The notes under the pieces were generated by a model. It was not told where the DNA came from and made no database searches. It saw only the letters and a list, made by a program, of their open reading frames with translations. A program made the translations under genes and the position numbers. Shown here piece after piece: positions 56,342-64,000 of a stretch of 64,000 nucleotides of DNA. The stretch is taken from assembly GCA_910589415.1 (NCBI GenBank), contig OU342639.1:62001-126000 (forward strand), in the 5' to 3' direction. This DNA is from Malachius bipustulatus. Its lineage: Eukaryota; Arthropoda; Insecta; Coleoptera; Melyridae. Every line of letters begins with the position of its first letter. Position 1 is the stretch's first letter.

Positions 56342-57847
56342 AGCAACCGTAACCACCGCCAAGCCGACTTGGACCCAGACACACGACCGTTCCTCACCGT
56401 CACTATCGAGGGGAGGACGTTCGAGGCCCTCGTAGACACGGGGGCAACCCGTTCGTTTGTGGGCGCCGAAGTGGCCAGCCATTGCGAGAGCCAGGGCGTC
56501 CGGATTAGACGATATAAGGGAACGTCAGCGCGGATCGCCGACGGCACGACCATACCGATCCGGACCACCTTCCTGCTCGACGTTTGCCTTGGACCCGACA
56601 AATTGAAGGCGGCCTGCCTGTCCTTGCCGAATTTACCCGTCGATATGGTGCTGGGAATGGATATCCTTGGGGACGGCCATTTCTCGTTGGACATGCATAG
56701 GCGGGAGGTGTGCATCAAGGGCCGAAGGTACCCTCTCCGAGCTCCGGTGGCGGAAACGGGACACCCCGACGACCGAAGCGGTCAGTCTCGCGCCCAGCGG
56801 CAGGAGAGCGACAGCGGGCGACCACGCCAGGCCGAAACCGGGCTGATGGAAAAGACTGGCGCCATGAAAGTCCCTCGTCAGCGCCGCCGACGTCCCAGGA
56901 AACGCCGCGCGCGCCCAGGACGGCGCCAGAGCCAACCGTTAGTGACATACGACGCCCCGACAGCCCCGCCGCCCGCCGAAGGCGAAGTTTGCGCGACCGA
57001 AACCGCGGATCGCGAGAAACTTGACGCCTGGTACCGAGAGAAATGTGACACCGTTGAGAAGAACCCGGCCGCATGCCCCGATGTCCGTATCCATGACGAC
57101 CGCCCGCAGCGGCGGGTCCCGGATAGTAACCGTCCGTTCGAGAAGGGGACCGAAGAGCGGTGTAAGCTGTGCACTCCGGCAAGTCTGCGTCACCGTGTTC
57201 TAGAGGGGAACGACGACGCAACTACCGCAGACCGTAGCCCCAAAGTGATGTCCAAAGATGAGTCTGACTACGGGGTTAGTTCTCCACCGTCAATAATTTA
57301 CACTTTCACGGATACCCCGTCACCGGAACCCAAGCCGCCGATACTCCATGCAACGCCGACGGAGACGTTACCCGCAGGAGACGTCCGCCGCAGAGGACAG
57401 CGAAGACCGCCGTCACCGAAGAGACCGGTCTTTCGTCGGTTGGGACACCGCCCCACCACTCCCGGGCCTGCCAGAAGTCCCGTTTTGTGCTGGCGGTGTG
57501 GCGCGACCGGCCATTACCGGAGCCAGTGCAGGGGGGCACCGCGGCTGTTCTGTTCACGCTGCAACCGGCCGGAGATTTTGTCCCGGGACTGCCCATGCCG
57601 GGGCGGACCCCCGGGACCCAAGCGCCGGCGTCCCCGAGAAGATGACCGACGCGAGGAGCCGCCACGCCGAGAAGGCCGCGCCACCCAGCCAAGGACGACG
57701 GCGGAGAAGGCCGTCCAGTGCGAGCTGCTGGTGGCGCCACTCGCACCCACCCGCTCGCCGGACGCCCATGCCAGGAGGGAGGGACTGCGCCGCCGCCGGT
57801 TCTACGTCCGGCAGCCCCGGCGAACGTCCAGGCCCAGGAAGGAGTAA
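56294..57847 (+). CDS. Protease frame with a second zinc knuckle, expressed by -1 frameshift
   Basis: The open frame extends from 56207, but the functional part begins at the frameshift site. A retropepsin follows: FEALVDTGATRSFVGAEVA (active-site D-T-G), then IADGTTIPI and MVLGMDILG. After about 200 Arg/Pro-rich, probably disordered residues comes CWRCGATGHYRSQC plus CSRCNRPEILSRDCPC, a close copy of the gag knuckle module, then a basic tail. It ends at TAA 57845. No RT motif occurs. The second knuckle after the protease is unusual and may come from recombination between element copies. Confidence 0.8.
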   Translation, partial: RDAGRVKTPENRIPAPSNRNHRQADLDPDTRPFLTVTIEGRTFEALVDTGATRSFVGAEVASHCESQGVRIRRYKGTSARIADGTTIPIRTTFLLDVCLGPDKLKAACLSLPNLPVDMVLGMDILGDGHFSLDMHRREVCIKGRRYPLRAPVAETGHPDDRSGQSRAQRQESDSGRPRQAETGLMEKTGAMKVPRQRRRRPRKRRARPGRRQSQPLVTYDAPTAPPPAEGEVCATETADREKLDAWYREKCDTVEKNPAACPDVRIHDDRPQRRVPDSNRPFEKGTEERCKLCTPASLRHRVLEGNDDATTADRSPKVMSKDESDYGVSSPPSIIYTFTDTPSPEPKPPILHATPTETLPAGDVRRRGQRRPPSPKRPVFRRLGHRPTTPGPARSPVLCWRCGATGHYRSQCRGAPRLFCSRCNRPEILSRDCPCRGGPPGPKRRRPREDDRREEPPRREGRATQPRTTAEKAVQCELLVAPLAPTRSPDAHARREGLRRRRFYVRQPRRTSRPRKE

Positions 57848-58290
57848 CCAGGCAATGGACAGAGGCGACGGCAGGCTGTGATACTCAGCGGGGGTGAGTG
57901 AGTTTCTTGTGCCGCGGTCAGTGAACCCTCCCGTTAGGACCATACTATAGAGTGTTGTATAAAGTGTTGGTTTCATTTTTGGGGATTTGTTATTTTGGGG
58001 ATGGACTTGTAAATAGGTGGGGATTGACTTGTATGATTTTCATTTAGGGAGTTAATTTAGGGGTTGTAAATATAATGTAAATAGATAGGGAATTATTTTT
58101 ATATATAGATAGGGAAATTAATTTTTGTATACCAGGAGTTTAAGATACCGAAAGTTTGTTTGTTTCTGTTGTAAGCGAGGCACAGCGTACACGCGTTTCT
58201 GTTTTATTTGTTTATTGCGAAGGAGTGACGAACGAGGGCGTTCTTTTTCTGGGATCCAGGGGGGACAAAAGCCGGGGCTTTTGTCTACCG

Positions 58291-58302
58291 AAGTAGGGGG
58301 GG
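58291..58302 (+). promoter_or_regulatory. Polypurine tract before the 3' LTR
   Basis: AAGTAGGGGGGG immediately precedes the TGTAATG start of the 3' LTR, the position at which plus-strand priming occurs. Confidence 0.6.
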
Positions 58303-60255
58303 TGTAATGAAGTCGTGTTACCCCGACTCCATCTATTTTATTTTTTTCCTATTTTTCTATTCTTTTCAATAAATAAAGATCATTCCAACGACATAGGTAG
58401 ATAGGTAGGACCACCCCGTTTAAGTTATTATTAATTCAGTTAAGTTTTTACGAATAGGACAGAAATAGGGTTTGGTAGGTAGGTACCTTGAATCAGCGAA
58501 GTACTAATAATTTTCATGATTTCATTTAATTCCATTAATTTTTTTATGCACAGGCTGATTTTTAAAGTAACTAAATCGAGGCAGTTGGCTTCAAATTCAA
58601 GCAAGTTATCGACCACTATCGCATTATAAAAACGCCGAAATGCACCGGGCCGCAGATAGCAGTTTAAATTAACCTTTCTTACAGGAGAAAATGTTCTCGA
58701 AAATTTCTATCTCACCAGGAACCGATAGTGGTCGCTATATAAACCGGGGCCGTGATTTGAAAAATTAATTCCGAATTCTGATCTCCTACCGAGAAGAAGT
58801 GCGTTAAATAGTCAGCCGCCTGAGTTTAGATACCTACCGGGAAGCCCGAGTGCAATAATTATAGTTATTTTGATTTGTACCCTTCGTTGTTAGTAGTGCA
58901 CCTGCGTTAATAGAAGATAGAGAGCCTAGACCAGTTGCCGAATAATAGTAAAAGGTAGGTGCTGTTGCAATTAACGTATTACTGCTGCGGTCAATATTTT
59001 TCTTCCACTCACTCCCATCGCTCCGGCCCTCATCAAACCGCCTCCTCCTTCCGTTGTTGGTAACAAAGGCTTCGCTCCTAGTTCACGGTCCATCGCCTGG
59101 CATAGCAAGGGTGGATCAGTGCGCCGGGAGTGGTGTCTGGTGCCAGCGGAACAACGGGTTCCTCCGATAAACCCCTACCTTCTCCGTTGTGGGTAACAAA
59201 GGCCTCGCTCTTAGTTCACGGTCCATCGCCTGGCATAGCAAGGGTGGATCAGTGCGCCGGGAGTGGTGTCTGGTACCCGCGGAACAACGGGCTCCCTCAA
59301 TAACCCCTTCACTTCTCCGTTGTGGGCAACAAAGGCTTCGCTCCTAGTTCACGGTCCATCGCCTGGCATAGCAAGGGTGGATCAGTGCATCGGGAGTGGT
59401 GTCTGGTACCCGCGGAACAACGGGCTCCCTCAATAACCCCTTCATTTCCACGTTGTGAGCAACAAGGATTTCGCTCCTGGTTCACGGTCCATCGCCTGGC
59501 ATCGCAAGGGTGGATCAGTGGGCTGGGGGTGGCGTCTGGTGCTCGCGTAGCAGCGTATCCCGCCAAAATTGTGCCGATTCCCCGCCGAATGCGTAGTCGA
59601 GATCATTGTGGCCGCACTCCTCACATAACCGCCGAGAACAGCCCGCCTAGTCATTTTCTTTTGTCTAAACCCATCCAGGCGGTTTTTAACCGCCCGTTCG
59701 TCATTCCGACGTGTGTACCTACCTGCTTATTAGTCGCAACCACCCCTCACGTACCGCTGTGCCCCGTGACCGATTTGTTATTATTTATTCATTCATACCG
59801 ATTCATTATTATTGCTCATTGTGTACCTACTCCGATAAATTAATAATAAAAATTGTTAAGTTGAATTCTGTGGTGTTAATGTTCATCCGTTCTGCATTAA
59901 TTAATTAAGTATCCTTTAAACCGACAATCACTCGCTACAGCTTGGCTCCTCGGAGGTGCCAATGCTTTCGGAAAGCGATTAAAGCCCGCTTTGCCGAACA
60001 CAATTCTTTTAGGGTGGTAACCTCAACCGACCCCTGGCACTTTCCGTTTCTCCACAGAGCTACCCCTGGGACAAGGGTACTATAGCAGTACCATTGTAAT
60101 TACGACTCAGGTGAGTGGGAAGATTTGGCGAGAACATCTTCCCAAGGGAGTAAACCCTCAGTAAAAATCTGGCGCCCGAGGAATCCGTCCGATCTCCAGG
60201 CGATTCCGGACCAGCGAAACGCCACGGACGACTCTCAGGCGGAGTCGTAGTTACA
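58303..60255 (+). repeat. 3' LTR (1953 bp)
   Basis: Copy of 52794-54746 with the same TATA box (58736), four 133-bp repeats and decoy primer-site word (60170). Followed by ATGT. Confidence 0.95.
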
Positions 60256-60530
60256 ATGTGTTCGTAAGATATCAATCCAGGGATGTAATAAACAAAACCC
60301 CTGTTTTTATTAATTATTTCACCACTGGCATGAAAGATAGAATTAATTAAGATCCTGCAACCATGAGGTCCACCAGCCCCTGTAATTCCTTGTCAAGTTT
60401 CTTAGTATAACCTCACATGCAGTAGTAAGTTCTCTCATAAGATTCATGTAGCTTTACCTTATTGGATTTTATGTAATTTCAGCCCTGAAGATGAAAATAA
60501 ATAATTTTCGAAAGCTTGGTTAGCATAAAG
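60256..60530 (+). mobile_element. Penelope-like 3' end with degenerate hammerhead-like motif
   Basis: Continuation of the Penelope-like fragment after the LTR element. At 60485-60513, CTGAAGA is followed by a 6-bp stem GAAAAT/ATTTTC (loop AAATA) and GAAA. This is the hammerhead order but with one extra T (60492) between core and stem II, and weak stems I and III. Such CTGAAGATG...GAAA words are common at Penelope-like 3' ends. Probably inactive. Confidence 0.4.
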
Positions 60531-60624
60531 AGTGTACTTTTTTTAAGTCCCAAGATATCGACAGAATTCCCAGTTCAATTTAATTCAAGTTGTTCCAACA
60601 AGTACTGTCGTACTTCCACCAACT

Positions 60625-60626
<2 letters not shown>

Positions 60627-60665
<39 letters not shown>
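60627..60665. repeat. TA microsatellite
   Basis: About 19 TA units. The sequence from here to about 61375 shows no gene. Confidence 0.9.
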
Positions 60666-60666
<1 letters not shown>

Positions 60667-61375
60667 CTTGGCCAACTATCAAAGCGAGGACCAACTGTTC
60701 TACCCATCAAGTGAGGACCACCAGAAGAAAGCATTCTACAGGCATAGTAAATGTTCTGATTGTTAAATCTTGAGATGGGCGATAGATGGCTGGAGAGTAT
60801 ACGCAGGGAAAACAGAACAGAGCCAAGTTATAATTTTCATGTATATAGGAACATAGTGAGGACAGTTTGCGTGAATATCAAAGTGAGGTCGGTATATTTA
60901 TTTATGCTCTCCGCATTTAATGAGGTCCGTATATTACATGATTCGTAGAAAGTGAGACCCAGCACTGTTGCCAGATGCCAAGCATAGCGCTTTAGTATGA
61001 TACACTGAAACACAGTATGACCTGCCGCAGCAGGTTGGCTCCGCATCGGCAGAACCGTGATGTCACTTGTTCTAAAAAATCATCTACGAATCTAATGTAA
61101 ATAACGTCTGCTTTATCACAAAATACCCAGAGGTGGGTTACTATTTTGAATAAATCTATTTTAAATACCTACTTAAGATAGAATCAACCTATTTGAAATA
61201 AATCTATTTAAAATGAAAATAACACAAACATAATCATCAGCGATAGTGCACAAAAGAGTCAAATCTTACAGTCTTTTTCTTTTGATATTCGTCTTTTGTT
61301 TTTCCTAATTTGTGAAATCCTTTTCCCATTTATCAAACGTCAGTGCGTGATGTTTCAATTGAAACTCCAAACCAG

Positions 61376-62007
61376 AAGTCTTAACTTTTGAGATACAAGG
61401 TGGTGAAGTTTATGAAAAATAAATAATTTTTTACATAATATCTGTAATACCGCTCTCTAGATATATTATTCAAATTTCGTATACTGGTATTACGCTTCAA
61501 GAGGCATTTTTTCGTGTACCACATTTCATTTTATTTCTACTGGTGACAATCGGTTTTTTTTATTTATTTTTTTCATCAAAGCATTTTTAACGATAATCTT
61601 GCGACCATGGAGAGAAATAGATTTTATTTTTTTAGGCGGAAAGCGTGCATCGATCTGAAAAAATCAAGTAATCAAATTTGCTTAGAAATGAATGGGCATT
61701 TCAAAAATGAATCTATAAAAAAAAGATCAGTGGCGTATGGCGTATGTACCATCAATGTTTATCAATGTCTGCCAAATTATGCAGGTAAAATTCTGCACGA
61801 ACGTCACTGCTGGAAATAAAATGAAATGGAGGACATGAAAAAGTGCCTCTTGATGCATAATACCTACCTGCATGTATACGAAATTTCATTGAAATATCTA
61901 GAGCGGTAGGTATTAAAGATATAAAAAAATTAATTATTTTTCATAAACTTTACCACTATAAAAAAAATTGAGAGATAACTTCCTTAACTCTCAAAAGTTA
62001 AGACTTT
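61376..62007. repeat. ~0.63-kb fold-back repeat
   Basis: AAGTCTTAACTTTTGAGA at 61376 is mirrored by TCTCAAAAGTTAAGACTT ending near 62007. Inner blocks also face each other (GTTTATGAAAAATAA and TTATTTTTCATAAAC). The 70-codon frame at 61607 lies in the loop region and has no family signature. Confidence 0.65.
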
Positions 62008-62098
62008 TGAGACACACGTTCTCATGAAGTTTTTTTTTAAGTTACCAAAAAAAATACCCCCTTAAATATTAAAATTTAATTAGGGAACACCGTATATA

Positions 62099-62285
62099 CA
62101 GGGTGTTCGGTAATGGGCCAGCCAAAATTAAACATCATGTATAAAATCGTGTTTTAAACATAAGAAAAGAATTTAGAAATTTAAAATAAATCATCCCGAT
62201 CTGAAAAACGTTTTTCTTTTTTATGTTTCAAATACGATTTTATACATGACGTTTGGTCTGGACTGGCCCGTTACCGAACACCCTG
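62099..62285. mobile_element. 187-bp TA-flanked MITE with CAGGGTGTTCGG ends
   Basis: CAGGGTGTTCGGTAATGGGC at the left and GCCCGTTACCGAACACCCTG at the right, each flanked by TA. The arms continue with TATAAAATCGT and its complement. The same end type as the larger fold-back elements at 7551, 8716, 14532 and 16821. Confidence 0.88.
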
Positions 62286-63397
62286 TAAATAATATTTATT
62301 TCTGGATAACATAATGGTCTTATATCTTTAGTGAAATTTGACTTGTGTAACCATGCACGAGCGGGACTTGTCATTAATAAAATAAATAACAGAGTTAACT
62401 AGTTGTATTTCGTCTAATAAGTAATTATTACAGTGATAAATGGAAAAGGTGCACTTATGTAAATAACAATAATAAGGGAAAGTTCGTACATGGCGATACA
62501 AACAATGGATAATTGCCAATACTATGGACAATTTCCAATAACGGAGGAGACAAATGCAGGCCGCGGGGTAAAAACTAGAAAACCCCGATGCGTCAGACTG
62601 CTTAGAAATCTCATGGAACATGGAATACTTCATAACTACGGATACGGCTACGGTAACTTACTACTACACTACGGGACGGGTGGTTCGACTGGTCTTGGCT
62701 TGGGCCCTAGTCGGTGGGGCAGCGGCGTGAAGTGTCTGGCACTACCGATCGATGAAATCAGAAGTGAATGAATACCAGCTGGTAGTGTCGTTAATATTTT
62801 ATACTTGTCATATTCTCAATAGCCAATGTCCTACTGTCTAATGTTTCAACCTTATACTATTAAATAAAATATTATCATAATAAATAAATAAATATTCATT
62901 ATATTGTCTAAGGTTTCAACAAACTGTTACTATAAATTAATTGGAAATAAATATGGCGGAATTGGCGGGAGCAGCATTCTACTCTGTAGCATCTACACTG
63001 TACAATGAAAATTTATTAAATTAAATTTAAGTTATTTCTACTACATTAACTTGGATATAATAGAAAAATAATCTATAAAAAAAATTGAGAGATAACTTCC
63101 TTAACTCGGGTTGAGTTTGTAGAAAAAATCGTCTCCATCAAGATAAAACTAAACACAATTTTTCGGGTTTTATTTTATTATTGAAATTAGGTACAATAAT
63201 TTTCAGTTTTTATTTTTCTTACTATGTTGCTTAAAAATAATCAATAATTATTGTTTGGTAGAAGATTATTACATCCACTTTTAATTTGTTATGTTTTGTA
63301 TTTATTTGTAAATTCTTTTAGTAAGATACCTATTAAACTTCATTTACTATAAGTATTTCTAATTTATTAACTTTTTTTGTAAAAGATAACACTTTGA
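62286..63397. other. A+T-rich region without a recognisable gene
   Basis: No supported coding sequence. AAAAAAAATTGAGAGATAACTTCC at about 63078 repeats a word near 61966, a trace of the fold-back element above. Confidence 0.4.
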
Positions 63398-64000
63398 TTT
63401 CTTATCTGATTATTTATCATTTTAATTTTTTAGTAAAATATTAAACTTAAATTTACTGTTTCTTATTTTTGTGTATTTATAATAAACTGTTTTGCTATAC
63501 CTATGCTTGCTTTTATTCATCTGTTTATTGTACCTACGAATCCACTAACGAAGGACAGGACCATTTTCCATTTTATATTTCAATTTCAAATACCAATTTT
63601 CTTTTTTGTATCGTAAAATTGGAAAATGGTCCTGTCCTTCGTTAGTGGATTCGTAGGTACAATAAACAGATGAATAAAAGCAAGCATAGGTATAGCAAAA
63701 CAGTTTATTATAAATACACAAATAAGAAACAGTAAATTTAAGTTTAATATTTTACTAAAAAATTCAAATGATAAATAATCAGATAAGAAAATCCACTAAC
63801 GAAGGACAGGACCATTTTCCAATTTTACGATACAAAAAAGAAAATTGGTATTTGAAATTGAAATATAAAATGGAAAATGGTCCTGTCCTTCGTTAGTGAA
63901 TTCGTAGGTACAATAAACAGATGAATAAAAGCAAGCATAGGTATAGCAAAACAGTTTATTATAAATACACAAATAAGAAACAGTAAATTTAAGTTTAATA
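63398..64000. repeat. Compound palindrome with two inverted copies of a 107-bp hairpin element
   Basis: A ~107-bp hairpin (63542-63648, ends CCACTAACGAAGGACAGG and complement) is flanked by mirror-image arms (63398-63541 and 63649-63790). A second hairpin copy in reverse orientation (63793-63898) is followed by another copy of the right arm running off the window. The right arm recurs at a 251-bp period. No coding potential. Confidence 0.85.

Larger units (their letters stand above)
52794..60255 (+). mobile_element. Young non-autonomous LTR retrotransposon (gag-protease only)
   Basis: 7462 bp bounded by 1953-bp LTRs (TGTAATG...TTACA), with ATGT duplicated at 52790-52793 and 60256-60259. The 3556-bp interior holds a primer binding site, a leader, gag, and a protease ORF in the -1 frame, then a 455-bp non-coding tail and a polypurine tract. 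No reverse transcriptase, RNase H or integrase is present, so it must depend on another element. The LTRs differ at one position that I noticed (near 53498), indicating a recent insertion. Confidence 0.92.

Noticed and set aside
56715..57221. Long minus-strand frames opposite the protease region
   Set aside because: High GC and Arg/Pro codon bias on the plus strand create open antisense frames; no motifs.
62469..62771. 93-codon frame with a Gly/Tyr-rich C-terminus
   Set aside because: Low-complexity end, no start context, no homologous motif; not supportable as a gene.

Overview
The window looks like repeat-rich chromosomal DNA from an insect. It has A+T-rich intergenic sequence, introns of 53-56 nt, abundant GTAGGTACCTA-type words, a decayed calmodulin copy, and BEL/Pao, Ty3/gypsy-like, I-group LINE, Penelope-like and PIF/Harbinger-related elements. 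An aphid-like hemipteran is my best guess, but nothing here fixes the order. Almost all recognisable coding sequence belongs to mobile elements.

Layout. 1-1250 holds two tandem copies of a ~646-bp repeat. 1277-2042 is a retrozyme-like or Penelope-like unit carrying three copies of a type I hammerhead ribozyme: two head to head in a palindrome, and a third 427 bp downstream of the second. 2061-4163 holds an inverted-repeat/microsatellite module and a ~1.9-kb element with ~80-bp terminal inverted repeats. 4902-8673 is the best-preserved gene: a four-exon Crypton-like tyrosine-recombinase protein with zinc fingers, whose third intron contains a TA-flanked fold-back element. 8.7-17.7 kb is dominated by more fold-back elements with CAGGGTGT-like ends, one nested in another.

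18.5-30.3 kb is an I-group LINE split by a BEL/Pao retrotransposon (21697-28282, identical-length 222-bp LTRs, target duplication ATATC). 30.3-32.8 and 39.4-40.95 kb are two decayed copies of one Tnp2-like transposase gene. 33.5-37.3 kb is a LINE remnant split by a 3.2-kb element with perfect 58-bp inverted termini and a 6-bp target duplication. 41.4 kb is a calmodulin pseudogene. 43.5-47.5 kb is a broken Ty3/gypsy-like element. 48.6-50.3 kb is a convergent pair, YqaJ-type nuclease and DDE_Tnp_4 transposase, of the ISL2EU/Harbinger type.

50.9-60.5 kb is a Penelope-like element fragment (GIY-YIG nuclease) into which two later elements inserted: a 5'-truncated LINE (12-bp direct repeats) and a very young LTR element (52794-60255). 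That LTR element has 1953-bp LTRs that differ at one position that I noticed, a tRNA-Lys-type primer site, gag, and a protease ORF reached by what looks like a textbook -1 frameshift signal (GGGAAAC, 6-nt spacer, 11-bp stem). It encodes no reverse transcriptase or integrase, so it is probably mobilised in trans. The end of the window (61.4-64 kb) holds further fold-back repeats.
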